A stretch of 33,190 nucleotides of DNA from Actinomycetes bacterium (GTDB lineage Bacteria > Actinomycetota > Actinomycetes > Actinomycetales > Cellulomonadaceae). The notes beneath the pieces are model-generated. The model worked only from the letters and a program-made list of their open reading frames with translations, ran no database searches and was not told the origin of the DNA. A program made the translations under genes and the position numbers. Location: positions 1 to 33,190 of the forward strand of contig JAJYCD010000037.1 of the NCBI GenBank assembly GCA_021778635.1, written 5' to 3'. This document shows, piece by piece, positions 7,620 through 15,793 of this stretch; within the stretch, counting starts at the first letter, position 1, and every line of letters starts with the position of its first letter.

Positions 7620-8266
7620 TATCGAGGCGATTCCGGGCCCCTGGTACCTCTGTTCCTGCAGGTCACAGGCGTGTCGATGGCCGCCGTGTTGCACGGGTCG
7701 CGCTCCTTGCGCTCGTTGCACGGTTCGACCGCGGCGCTCGTCTCTGTGCGTGTTTGTGCAGGTCAGTGCGTTGCGCACCTCGGGCGATCGGCGCGATCCG
7801 GGCTCCAGGTCAGTGCCAGGTCAGCGGAGAGGCAGCCCGGGTCCGCTCGTTGCCGGAGGCCCAACCCGCCGCGGACGCGTGCCACGGCGGAGCCCGGCGA
7901 GTCATGATCTGTGGTGGCCGGGCGCGTGATGGGCGCGCGGATCCCTGACCTGGCGGGTGACGTCGTGGGAGCAGATCGTTCCGGTCAGGCGCGAGCGTAC
8001 AGCCGTGACCGGGCTGCGGTGCTGTGTCTGGGATGCTCACCGGTGTGGACGTCACAGGGCCATCGGCTCGCGGGACCAGACGTGGGAGCGGTGCGCGGCC
8101 GAGCTATCGGGTCTGCTTCCATGGCAGCCGCGGTGCGCAGGTTGTACGGCGCGCGCGCAACCTCAGATTGGTGGTGGCAGGAGCGCGGGCGATCTCGGAG
8201 CACGTGCGAGGCGCCCTGTGACGTGATCGCGTCGGCGTCGCCACCACACTGTCGCTAGCCCGTCTC
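7620..8266. other. Gene-poor left end of the island
   Basis: About 650 bp with no credible gene. Every open frame here gives arginine/serine/cysteine-rich translations with no recognisable motif and no matching ribosome binding site. The stretch 7804-7840 resembles 29287-29325 near the right end of the island. A decayed integrase could be hidden here, but I could not recognise one. Confidence 0.5.
7804..7840 (+). repeat. Degenerate repeat shared with 29287-29325
   Basis: The motif TCCAGGTC-x-GTGCCAGGT (7804-7821) followed by AG-x-GGAG and AGCCCG recurs at 29287-29325 in the same orientation, with scattered differences and a 2-3 nt indel. One copy lies just inside each end of the proposed island. 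Confidence 0.55.
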
Positions 8267-8270
8267 GCCT

Positions 8271-8318
8271 CTACTATTGTGTGCGTACGCCTACTATGGT
8301 GGAACCCTAGGAGGTGCG
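8271..8318 (+). promoter_or_regulatory. Promoter with direct-repeat operator of the NTase-HEPN module
   Basis: The 11-mers CTACTATTGTG (8271-8281) and CTACTATGGTG (8291-8301) differ at one base and are spaced exactly 20 bp start to start, about two helical turns. Each contains a TACTAT that fits a -10 box. AGGAGG at 8309-8314 is the ribosome binding site for the ATG at 8319. The repeats are a likely operator for self-repression by the module. Confidence 0.55.
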
Positions 8319-8942
8319 ATGCAGACCCAACGTCCGCTTGCAGTGATCACGCCGACCCTCGACGGGGATGTCCTCGCCGTACTCGCGGCCGCCGACGCCC
8401 CGCATACGGTCGGAGGAGTCCAGAGGCTGCTCGGCGGCCGCTCCTACGAGGGGATCCGCAAGGTGCTCACGCGCCTGACCGCACAGGGCACGGTGACGGC
8501 TCAGCAAGTCAGTGCCGTGGTGAGCTACAGGCTCAACCGGGAGCACCTGGCAGCCGAGCACATCATCGCTCTGGCAAACCTGCGCGGCGCGCTGATGGAC
8601 CGGGTTCGGTCTCAGGTACAGGCATGGCCGACGCCGCCCGTCTGGGCGGCCCTGTTCGGCTCGGCCGCGCGAGGTCAGATGCTTCCTGACTCGGACATCG
8701 ATCTCTTCCTGGTGGACCCGGCCGTCGACGCTGATCGGTGGGAGGTCCTGGTTGACCAGCTGTCGCGGGACGTGTCCCGGTGGACCGGGAACGACGCGAG
8801 AGTGTTGTCCATGACCGAGGCAGAGGTGCGCGCGAGTGCGGTCACGCGAGACCCGATCCTGCAGTCGTTGCTCGAGGATGCGCTGACGATCAGCGGGGAA
8901 TCGGTCTGGCTGCGCCGCGCGGTCGCAGGAGCGAGGCGATGA
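8319..8942 (+). CDS. Nucleotidyltransferase-domain protein with N-terminal winged helix (MntA-like antitoxin candidate)
   Basis: 207 residues. The N-terminal winged helix (about 16-78, 'SYEGIRKVLTRLTAQGTVTA') is followed by a minimal nucleotidyltransferase: 'FGSAARG' at 113-119 and 'DSDIDLFLVD' at 124-133, with metal-binding Asp126 and Asp128. Such MNT proteins paired with HEPN proteins act as antitoxins that modify the HEPN toxin (MntA/HepT type). The ATG at 8319 has AGGAGG just upstream; an upstream TTG in the same frame lacks one and lies in the promoter. It overlaps the next gene by ATGA. The fused DNA-binding domain would let this protein bind its own promoter repeats. Confidence 0.85.
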   Translation: MQTQRPLAVITPTLDGDVLAVLAAADAPHTVGGVQRLLGGRSYEGIRKVLTRLTAQGTVTAQQVSAVVSYRLNREHLAAEHIIALANLRGALMDRVRSQVQAWPTPPVWAALFGSAARGQMLPDSDIDLFLVDPAVDADRWEVLVDQLSRDVSRWTGNDARVLSMTEAEVRASAVTRDPILQSLLEDALTISGESVWLRRAVAGARR

Positions 8943-9334
8943 CCCCGCGCACCGTCAAGGCCGACGAGGCGATGCGTCGAGGACGGCTGGTGAAGGCCGA
9001 GCAGTTCGCGGACGCAGCGGTTGCCGTCGACATGCTCGCCGACGAGGCCACGGACGTCGCCGATGCTTACGTCACGCTCTGCGTCCACGCAGGCATCGCG
9101 GCCGCTGATGTGGTCTGCGCCGCCCGCCTGGGCGAGTACTCCCGTGGCGAGAACCACGACGAGGCGATCGCCCTGCTCTCTGCGGTCGACAAGAACCTGG
9201 CGGGACACCTGCGTGCGCTGCTGACCATGAAGACCCTGGCGGGATACAGCCATTCGCCGGTCAGCGCCGACCGAGCCCGCCGCGCTGGGCGAGCGATGGC
9301 GGCACTTCTGGAAGCCGCGCGCGCGACGCGCTGA
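8939..9334 (+). CDS. HEPN-like protein, probable partner/toxin of the NTase
   Basis: 131 residues, all-helical by composition, starting in the ATGA overlap with the nucleotidyltransferase gene. The central 'LGEYSRGENHDEAIALL' (around residues 62-78) contains R-x3-H, which resembles but does not exactly match the R-x4-6-H catalytic motif of HEPN RNases. The remainder ('NLAGHLRALLTMKTLAGYSH') resembles HEPN-type helices. The gene order NTase then HEPN-like protein is the classic MNT-HEPN arrangement. Function is inferred from context; it could also be a non-toxic accessory. Confidence 0.55.
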   Translation: MTPRTVKADEAMRRGRLVKAEQFADAAVAVDMLADEATDVADAYVTLCVHAGIAAADVVCAARLGEYSRGENHDEAIALLSAVDKNLAGHLRALLTMKTLAGYSHSPVSADRARRAGRAMAALLEAARATR

Positions 9335-9521
9335 ACCACTCGGACGCGTCAGGTGGCGCGACAGGAGGCCCGACGCTGTGCCCACCGGGTCGGCCGGCAG
9401 GACATCACGGTGGAGTCCTGCGACGTCAATCAGCGGTGGCGGATGCGGTGCGCTGACGAGCGGTTCGCCCACGAGGTGCTCCACGCACTCCTGCTTGAGC
9501 GGCTGGCCTCGACTCGGCGAT

Positions 9522-9575
9522 ACACATCCATAGACACATCCATAGCGCCTTCGCTACTCTTGTGTCCATGGATGT
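9522..9575 (+). promoter_or_regulatory. Leaderless promoter with tandem and inverted operator repeats
   Basis: ACACATCCATAG occurs twice head to tail (9522-9533 and 9534-9545). The 15-mer at 9524-9538 recurs inverted at 9561-9575 with 14 of 15 matches, overlapping the start codon. A TAGACA -35 (9531-9536) and TACTCT -10 (9555-9560) are 18 bp apart. The predicted start of transcription falls on or next to the A of ATG 9568, implying a leaderless mRNA. The repeats straddle the promoter, as expected of an autoregulated antitoxin. Confidence 0.6.
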
Positions 9576-10233
9576 CGGCGTCCCCGAGGCTTCGCGCCTG
9601 ATGGGTGTGTCGGTCGCCCGCGCCCGCCGGCTCGCCGCAGAGGGGCGCATCGATGCGCACCTCGTCGGTGGGCGCTGGCTGGTCGACGCCGCTTCACTGC
9701 CCAGCGCGCCGAGGCGCAGCCGTCCGATGAGTCCGCGAATGGCGTGGGCGCTCGTCGTCCTGAGCGACGGAGGCAAGCCCGACTGGGTCGAGCCTCGCGA
9801 GTCCTACCGCCTTCGTCGAGCACTCGACCGCCTCGCCGCCGACGACGAGCCCGAGCTGCTGCTTCGTTCCTGGCTCGCCTCCCGGGGAGACCGGCGCCGA
9901 CTCTCGGCCCCGGATGTGCAGACGCTCCGCTCGGACGCCCGCATGGTTCTCTCGGGGCTGTCGGACGCCCGCGCGGGTCTATCCGCCGCCGGGTACGTCG
10001 AGGGCTACGTGCAGGCCGACGACGCCGATGCCGTCATCCGCGACCACCTCCTGATCGACGCGGGGCGGAGCGCCGACGTCGTCCTGCACGTCTCGCCACT
10101 GCTCCCGGAGGTGCCGGTGCCCCTCCTGCTGGTCGCCGCCGACCTCGCCGACCACGACGGTCCGCGCGAGCTCGCCCGCGCCCGCGCGCTCATCGGCGAC
10201 TGGTCTGCGGCACATCGGGGCGAGGACGTATGA
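9568..10233 (+). CDS. HTH DNA-binding protein, probable antitoxin of an AbiE-like pair
   Basis: 221 residues. An N-terminal excisionase/MerR-like helix-turn-helix is visible ('VPEASRLMGVSVARARRLAA', then 'GRWLVD' as a wing, about 4-42). The rest is helical and unrecognised. The start is placed at ATG 9568 rather than GTG 9562 because the promoter geometry predicts a leaderless transcript beginning there. The stop overlaps the next start (ATGA). By position and partner it is likely the repressor/antitoxin of the nucleotidyltransferase that follows, binding the repeats at 9522-9575. Confidence 0.7.
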   Translation: MDVGVPEASRLMGVSVARARRLAAEGRIDAHLVGGRWLVDAASLPSAPRRSRPMSPRMAWALVVLSDGGKPDWVEPRESYRLRRALDRLAADDEPELLLRSWLASRGDRRRLSAPDVQTLRSDARMVLSGLSDARAGLSAAGYVEGYVQADDADAVIRDHLLIDAGRSADVVLHVSPLLPEVPVPLLLVAADLADHDGPRELARARALIGDWSAAHRGEDV

Positions 10234-11003
10234 CGGTCGTCCTGCCACCGATGACGGCCGGACAAGCTGAGGCTTGGAACGGGCTCCTGGATGTGGCCGA
10301 GCGTCATCCGACCGGATGGACCCTGGTCGGCGGGCAGATGGTCCAGCTGCACTGCATCGAGCGAGGCGTCGCCCCTGCCCGCCCGACCGACGACGTCGAC
10401 GCGGTGCTCGACGTGCGAGCCGAGCCCGACGTGCTGCGCACCTTCACAACTGCTCTGGCCGACGTCGGCTTCGTCTCGGCGGGGGAGTCCTGGCAGGGGC
10501 ACCAGCACCGATGGCGTCGTGGTGCCGGAGAGATCGACGTGCTGATCCCCCGACACCTTGGGGAGAAGGCGGCGGGCCGCCGCGGAGCCTCCGGTGGCAC
10601 GACGATCGAGACGCCCGGCGCGCAGCAGGCGCTCGATCGGACCGAGACAGTCGAAGTCGCCCTCCGCGAGCGCACCGGTGTGATCCGGCGACCGAACCTC
10701 CTCGGAGCCCTGGTCGCGAAGGCCTCGGCGCACTCGGTGGTCCTGGATCGCGCGAGGACCCGGCACCTGGTCGACTTCGCCGTGCTGACGACGCTCCTGC
10801 GCCCGAGCGACGGCGTCGATCAGGCGGGCCGTCGCGACAGGGAACACCTCGAGGCCGCCCTCGCGGCGCTGGTGGCCGACCCCCGGAGCTGGGCGGGCGT
10901 CGACGGCGCGACCGAAGGTGTCGCTCGCCTCCGGCTGGCGTTGGCTCCGCCGCCGGAAGCGGGGCCGGCGTCGCCGAGCCCGTTTGCCCGTCGGGGTCGC
11001 TGA
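10230..11003 (+). CDS. AbiEii-like nucleotidyltransferase, probable toxin
   Basis: 257 residues. The fold is visible from 'LVGGQMVQLH' (32-41, the GG motif), 'RPTDDVDAVLDV' (51-62, metal-binding aspartates) and the third acidic strand 'GEIDVLIP' (100-107). This pattern is that of AbiEii/nucleotidyltransferase-type toxins that modify RNA or protein. The ATG overlaps the stop of the HTH gene, so the two are translationally coupled in antitoxin-toxin order. The Pro/Ala-rich C-terminus is probably unstructured. Phage defence is possible for such pairs but not shown here. Confidence 0.75.
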   Translation: MTVVLPPMTAGQAEAWNGLLDVAERHPTGWTLVGGQMVQLHCIERGVAPARPTDDVDAVLDVRAEPDVLRTFTTALADVGFVSAGESWQGHQHRWRRGAGEIDVLIPRHLGEKAAGRRGASGGTTIETPGAQQALDRTETVEVALRERTGVIRRPNLLGALVAKASAHSVVLDRARTRHLVDFAVLTTLLRPSDGVDQAGRRDREHLEAALAALVADPRSWAGVDGATEGVARLRLALAPPPEAGPASPSPFARRGR

Positions 11004-11208
11004 ACTCTCCGCGGAGCCGGTCGCATCGGTTGGGCGGCGGTCTCGTGGCTCACGGGCCCGGGCTCCCGCGTGCGGCGTCGACCTGGGGTGATCGCTGCGA
11101 CGCGCAGGGCCTCTGTCGGATCCCGACGACGTCCTTCAGCAGTATCGTCGGCGACCTTCGATCACCGGCCCCGTGGCACGGGGGTGTGGGTGCTAGCAGG
11201 GTCCACCT

Positions 11209-12291
11209 TTGTCGTCGCAGGCGAGCGTCAGCAGATCAGATGGACGGCTGGCGGCCAAGGCGATCAGTCCCCGCTACTTGTCCGAGGACGAGCGGATCTT
11301 GATCGCCGACCTGTGCCAGGAGGGCCGGAGCATCCGTGCGATCGCACGCGAGATCGGCAGGGCCGCCTCGACGGTGTCGCGTGAGCGTGCCCGCAACGGG
11401 CCCAGGGACGGTCCCTACCGTCCGTTCGACGCCCACCGGCGGCCCACCACTCGGCGGGTCAAGCCCCGCGCCCGGCGCCTGGAGACGAACCTGACACCGC
11501 GCCGCCTGGTCGGAGAGCTGCTCGCCCAGCGGTGGAGCCCTGCCCAGATCGCCCGCCACCTGCGCGCCCGGTTCCCCCACGAGCGCTCGATGCACCTGTG
11601 CCACGAGTCGATCTACCAGGCCGTCTACGAACCTGGGTCCACGCTCCTGCGCCCACCGGCGGTCCCGTCCCCGCACCACCGCTCCCCGCTGCGCACCGGT
11701 CGTGAGCACCGACGTGCTCACCAGCACCTTGACCGGCGACGGCCACGGTTCGAGCAGCCCGTGCTCTCCATCCACCAGCGCCCATTCGCCCCTGACGACC
11801 GCTCCGAGGCGGGCCACTGGGAAGGCGACCTGACCGTGGGCCGGGCGCAGGGCTCGGCGATCGGCACCCTGGTCGAACGCCAGACCCGCACGATCCGGCT
11901 GCTGCACCTGCCGGCCAGAGACGCCGACACCCTGCACGCGGCTGTCCTCGCGAGGATGGACGACCTGCCCGACCACCTCGTGCGCTCGATCACCTGGGAC
12001 CAGGGAACCGAGATGGCTCGCCACCGCACCATCAGCGCCGACCTGGGCGCCCCGATCTACTTCTGCGACGCCCACTCCCCGTGGCAGCGCGGCTCCAACG
12101 AGAACAGCAACGGGCTGCTGCGCCAGTACTTCCCCAAGGGCACTGACCCGAATGTCTACACAGCCGAGCACCTGCGAGCCGTCGAGAACGAGATCAACCA
12201 CCGCCCCCGGGCCGTCCTCGACGACCACACGCCAGCGGTGCTCTTCACCGCGCTGCTAACCTCCCCAGATCACTCACCGTTGCGACGCTGA
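11209..12291 (+). CDS. IS30-family transposase
   Basis: 360 residues, TTG start; the frame is closed by a TAG at 11194, so this is the only likely start. An N-terminal helix-turn-helix ('SIRAIAREIGRAASTVSRER', 41-60) precedes the DDE core: Asp207 in 'GHWEGDLTVG', Asp264 in 'TWDQGTEM', and Glu298 in 'SPWQRGSNENSNGLLRQYFP'. All three catalytic residues are present and the gene is full length for the family. A possible right terminal repeat lies around 12277-12306. A convincing left partner was not found; a weak match exists at 11131-11155. The insertion may therefore be truncated on its left side. Confidence 0.92.
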   Translation: MSSQASVSRSDGRLAAKAISPRYLSEDERILIADLCQEGRSIRAIAREIGRAASTVSRERARNGPRDGPYRPFDAHRRPTTRRVKPRARRLETNLTPRRLVGELLAQRWSPAQIARHLRARFPHERSMHLCHESIYQAVYEPGSTLLRPPAVPSPHHRSPLRTGREHRRAHQHLDRRRPRFEQPVLSIHQRPFAPDDRSEAGHWEGDLTVGRAQGSAIGTLVERQTRTIRLLHLPARDADTLHAAVLARMDDLPDHLVRSITWDQGTEMARHRTISADLGAPIYFCDAHSPWQRGSNENSNGLLRQYFPKGTDPNVYTAEHLRAVENEINHRPRAVLDDHTPAVLFTALLTSPDHSPLRR

Positions 12292-12730
12292 CTGAAGACC
12301 ACCCGTGATAGCTGATGATCTCGCGGTCCATGGGCTGACCATTCGCCTGGGTCAGAAGCCGTTGCCCGTGGCGGCGCCGGTCGGAAGAGCGCGGGTGTCG
12401 CGGTGTCCGCGGCTGCGTGTCTGCAGGTCAGGCCGTTGTCGTGCCCGACGTATGGCGCTGAGGATCCCGCTGGCGGCGCGCCTGTGCGGTGCAGCGACAC
12501 CCGCTTCACCGGAGCGGGTCCGACCGGGGCACCCCGCGGGGGAGCGCGGCGAGAGGCGTGGCTCACGGGGTCGGCAGACGGGGCCGAAGCATCCGCGCCC
12601 CTGACCACCACCTATCCGACGCCTGAGTCTCGAAGCAGATGTCTGTCGCTCGCGCGAGGGGTCTGGGGGGTGACCGGGCAGGTGCACATCCGGCATGTGA
12701 ACCTCGACGGGTTCCAGGGGAGGCCGTCGA
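12292..12730. other. Decayed sequence after the IS30 gene
   Basis: No gene is recognisable. It includes GCGGGTGTCG at 12391-12400, which matches the tRNA at 7511-7520. It also has a CTGCAGGTCAGGCCG motif (12419-12433) like the sequence after the tRNA, and a hairpin at 12499-12519. These could be a worn tRNA-flank relic from an earlier insertion, which is a weak inference. Confidence 0.35.
12494..12519 (+). repeat. Hairpin repeat, copy 1 (second copy at 29681)
   Basis: The 26 bp at 12494-12519 match 29681-29706 with one difference. It forms a perfect 7-bp stem (12499-12505 with 12513-12519) around loop TCACCGG. The copy at 29681 has a longer 12-bp stem with one mismatch. Confidence 0.6.
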
Positions 12731-12734
12731 TGCT

Positions 12735-13190
12735 CGTGGCGAGCGCCTGTTCGCGGAGGTGACGGCGGCCACCGCGTCCGTGCCGATGCTCTGCGCGATG
12801 ATCCGGGGGATGACGTCGACGCTTCAGGCCACACGGGTCTGGATCGCCGGCACGCTTCGATGATGGCGTCGTGGTACAGGCTAGGCCGCTACCGGCGTCG
12901 GTCAGCATGCGGGAAGCGAGCACTTGCCAGATCTGGCCGGGTTCGACAAGGCGGTGATCTCCTTGTTTGCGAAGTGGATGACTACCGAGGACTGCTGGTA
13001 GCCGGCCGTCTTGTGGGGTGGGGGCACGGCCACCGTCGCGGCGATCTCGATGCCCCAGCGTCGGAGCGCTGGGAGGTACTGCCCACCTGGGTCGGCACGA
13101 TCGACGTCGTGATCCCGACGTTGCGCACCGGGTCCTCCCTCTCCGGAGCGGGTGCTCACCAGGCACCGTCGCGCGGGGGAGGCGTTGAAC
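12735..13190 (-). pseudogene. Frameshifted coding remnant, possibly end of a sugar-binding protein
   Basis: On the minus strand, protein-like pieces appear in alternating frames. In order they are 'QSSVVIHFANKEITAL', 'EPGQIWQVLASRMLTDAG', 'VDVIPRIIAQSIGTDAVAAV' and 'EQALATSIDG', with shifts and a stop between them. Their order and style resemble the C-terminal part of an ABC carbohydrate-binding lipoprotein, which would suit this neighbourhood. It lies immediately downstream of the leftward dehydrogenase operon. Assignment is tentative; it is certainly not an intact gene. Confidence 0.35.
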
Positions 13191-13243
13191 GGCCCGATCG
13201 CGACCCGCAGTCCCCGTGCGGAAGCCGACCGCAGGCCGCGACC

Positions 13244-14278
13244 TCAGAGCTCGACAAGCACCTTCAAGTTGGAGGGGTCGGTCGTCGGGGCGCGCAGCGC
13301 CTGGGCGATGTCCGTGAGCGCGTAGCGGGCGGTCACCAGTCGTTCGAGGTCCACCGTGCCCGCGTCGACGAGGGCGATCGCGGTGGGGAACGCGTTCGCG
13401 TACCTGAATGCGGTGACGAGGTCGATCTCCCACCGTTGCAGGAACGCGAGGGGGAGGCCGTCGAGAGCCGGTGTGGCCTGGCCGACGACGGTCGCGCGCG
13501 CTGCCGGGCCGAGCGTCAGGAGTCCCGAGTTCAACGCCGCCGGGGTCCCGGAGCACTCGATGAGTCGGTCCAGCCCCGTGAGGTCCAGGTCGTCCCGCGC
13601 GACGTTGAGCGCCCGGGTCACCCCGAGTCGGGTGGCGGCTGCGAGCCGGTCGTCGTTGACGTCGGTCACGACGACCTCTCCGGCGCCGCGGTCCATGGCG
13701 ACCTGGGCGACCAGGAGCCCGATCGGCCCCGCCCCGGTGATGAGGAGTCGGTCTCCGGGCCGGAGCTGGGCGCGCTCGACCGCCCAGACCGCGACGGCCA
13801 ACGGTTCGATGAGCGCGCCGAGCTCGGCAGGGATCGAGTCGGGAAGCGTATGCACCGCCGAGTCCGGCACGACGACCCGCTCGGCGAAGAGGCCGTTGGT
13901 GGGCGGTGAACCGAAGCAGTAGCTGGACGTGCAGACGTTGTATCGGCCGTTGCGGCAGCTCGGGCACGTGCCGCAGGGGACGGCCGGTTCGATGACGACC
14001 GGTGTGCCGGGGGCGACGGTGGCGAGCCGACCTGCGGCTGCGACGACCCCCGCACCTTCGTGGCCGAGGACGGTGGGACGGGTGAGGACGTTCGATCCGT
14101 TCCGGCCGTCGGCGAAGTAGTGCATGTCCGACCCGCAGATGCCCCCGGAGCGCATCTCGACGAGAACGTCGTGCTCGCCCAGCGGTGGCAACGGGACCGA
14201 CTCGACACGGATGTCGCCTGCGCCGTGGAGCACAGCGGCCGTCGTGGTGCGCAGCGAGGCGGATGAGGGGTCGATCAC
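13244..14278 (-). CDS. Zinc-dependent medium-chain dehydrogenase (RspB / L-idonate 5-dehydrogenase-like)
   Basis: NAD(P)-dependent polyol or sugar-acid dehydrogenase, 344 residues. Catalytic zinc ligands are Cys48 ('GGICGSD'), His73-Glu74 ('LGHEGAG') and Glu159. The structural-zinc cysteines are at 102, 105, 108 and 116 ('CGTCPSCRNGRYNVC'). The Rossmann motif 'GAGPIG' is at 182-187. The GTG start overlaps the stop of the preceding dehydrogenase by 4 bp (GTGA), so it is the third gene of a tightly coupled operon. RspA/RspB neighbours are known from Escherichia coli. Here the pairing suggests oxidation of a sugar acid or polyol. Exact substrate unknown. Confidence 0.88.
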   Translation of the reverse strand: MIDPSSASLRTTTAAVLHGAGDIRVESVPLPPLGEHDVLVEMRSGGICGSDMHYFADGRNGSNVLTRPTVLGHEGAGVVAAAGRLATVAPGTPVVIEPAVPCGTCPSCRNGRYNVCTSSYCFGSPPTNGLFAERVVVPDSAVHTLPDSIPAELGALIEPLAVAVWAVERAQLRPGDRLLITGAGPIGLLVAQVAMDRGAGEVVVTDVNDDRLAAATRLGVTRALNVARDDLDLTGLDRLIECSGTPAALNSGLLTLGPAARATVVGQATPALDGLPLAFLQRWEIDLVTAFRYANAFPTAIALVDAGTVDLERLVTARYALTDIAQALRAPTTDPSNLKVLVEL

Positions 14279-15792
14279 GGTGTGCCGCCATTCTCGAGGG
14301 TGTGCAGGGTGAGGTCGCTCCGCGCCGCGTCCCGTGACGCCGCGAGCGGCCCGTCCGAGTGAAGGATGTCGACGAGCTCGCCGACCCGATCGACGAAGCC
14401 GTCGAACGGCGTGAGCGCCTCCCCGAGCAGGTGGTGCTCGACGAGCGCCTGGTGGGCGAGCTGTCGACCCGTCGAGCTCGCGTCCGCCAAGGATCTCAGG
14501 AGCGGTCGCGCCGCATCCTGCATGAGCGCGGCGTCGGGGCCGGGATCGAATCCGCCGAGCGGTGCGATGCAGGTGAGGTAGGCGGCGACCGTCAGGGCGA
14601 GGTGGTGCGGCATGCGACCCTGACCGAGAAGCTCGATCGCCGGTTCGGGTATGCGCTGCCGGAGCTTGACCGACCCGTCCGTGCCGACCTGGCTGGTCCG
14701 GTGCCCGAGGGCCGAGTTCGACCAGCGGACGAACAGCTGGGCCTCGTACTCGCCCACGTCGACGCCACGCGGCACGGTGACGCTCGGGAGGTACTCCTCG
14801 CGGAGAACCGTGCGAGCCGACGCCTCGATGAAGTCCTTCGAGACGGCGTCCGGGATCGTCCGACATCCTGCGAGCGCGCCGAGATAGGCGATCAAGGAGT
14901 GGGTTCCGTTCAGCAGGCGCATCTTGAGCTGCTCGTAGCCGGCGACCTCCTCCGAGAACGTGGCACCGGCCGACTCCCACTGGGGCCGGCCGGCCGCGAA
15001 GCGATCTTCCATGACCCACATCGTGAACGGCTCGGCGGGTACGGGCACGGAGTCGACGTAGCCCAGTGAGTCGGTGACCAGCCTGCGGTAGTAGTCGGTG
15101 GTCGCCGGAACGATGCGGTCGACCATCGACGACGGGAACGTGACGTGCGAGTCCAGGAAGAGGGAGAGCTCGCGTTCCTCGGGTGCGGGCAGCGCGGCGG
15201 CGAACTCGCGGACCAGTCGCTCGGTGTGGCTGCCGTTCTCGGCGAGGTTGTCGCAGCTCAGGATCGTCACGGGCGAGGCGTGGGTGCTCGCGCGCAGCTG
15301 GAGGCCGCGTGCGAGCTGTCCGATCACGGTGCGCGGCTCGGCCGGGTCGGCGAGGTCGTGCTGCACTCCGGGATCGTCCAGGTCGAGCCGGCCGGTGGAG
15401 GGGCGGTAGGTGTATCCGTTCTCGGTCACGGTCAGCGTGACGACCCGGATCTGCGCGGACGCGATCTCGGAGCGCACACGATCACGATCCAGCGCCCCGA
15501 CGAACACGTCGGAGTGCGCCCGGGGAACCCGGAAGGCCGAACCCTCCGGCGAGATCTCGACGACCGTGTAGAGCAAGGACTGTGCCCGCATCGCGTCGAC
15601 GATGTGCGAGGAACGCGACGAGACGCCGACGATGCCCCAGTCCCCGCCCGCCGCGTCCAGCGCGGTATCGGTGTAGACGGCCTGATGTGCGCGGTGGAAG
15701 CTGCCGAGCCCGAGGTGCAGGATGCCCGCCGGTGGGGGCCCGCCGTCGCGAGTGCGGACGTCGCCCAGGACGTCCGGCGAGAGTGCGGTCAT
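14275..15792 (-). CDS. Mannitol/mannonate dehydrogenase-family oxidoreductase
   Basis: Long-chain polyol/aldonate dehydrogenase of 505 residues. The nucleotide-binding 'GLGSFHRAHQA' lies at 28-38. The catalytic set K-x4-N-x2-H is present: Lys290, Asn295, His298 in 'KMRLLNGTHSL', corresponding to Lys295/Asn300/His303 of Pseudomonas mannitol dehydrogenase. The family includes mannitol 2-dehydrogenase, fructuronate reductase (UxuB), tagaturonate reductase and arabinitol dehydrogenase. Beside a mannonate-dehydratase-like gene, a ketouronate-aldonate interconversion is the most natural role. It starts 1 bp after the dehydratase stop. Confidence 0.9.
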   Translation of the reverse strand: MTALSPDVLGDVRTRDGGPPPAGILHLGLGSFHRAHQAVYTDTALDAAGGDWGIVGVSSRSSHIVDAMRAQSLLYTVVEISPEGSAFRVPRAHSDVFVGALDRDRVRSEIASAQIRVVTLTVTENGYTYRPSTGRLDLDDPGVQHDLADPAEPRTVIGQLARGLQLRASTHASPVTILSCDNLAENGSHTERLVREFAAALPAPEERELSLFLDSHVTFPSSMVDRIVPATTDYYRRLVTDSLGYVDSVPVPAEPFTMWVMEDRFAAGRPQWESAGATFSEEVAGYEQLKMRLLNGTHSLIAYLGALAGCRTIPDAVSKDFIEASARTVLREEYLPSVTVPRGVDVGEYEAQLFVRWSNSALGHRTSQVGTDGSVKLRQRIPEPAIELLGQGRMPHHLALTVAAYLTCIAPLGGFDPGPDAALMQDAARPLLRSLADASSTGRQLAHQALVEHHLLGEALTPFDGFVDRVGELVDILHSDGPLAASRDAARSDLTLHTLENGGTP

Positions 15793-15793
15793 G

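Noticed and set aside
7576-8258. Several overlapping frames right of the tRNA, considered as a possible integrase
   Set aside because: No tyrosine-recombinase R-H-R-Y pattern and no serine-recombinase motif; composition is non-coding-like.
9353-9601. 82-codon frame between the two NTase modules
   Set aside because: Runs through the operator repeats and the next gene's start; no protein-like features.
11236-12228. Long minus-strand frame opposite the IS30 transposase
   Set aside because: Antisense shadow; the plus strand has all DDE residues.
12860-13909. Plus-strand frame over the zinc dehydrogenase end
   Set aside because: Low-complexity Arg/Gly/Glu-rich translation, antisense to a clear dehydrogenase.
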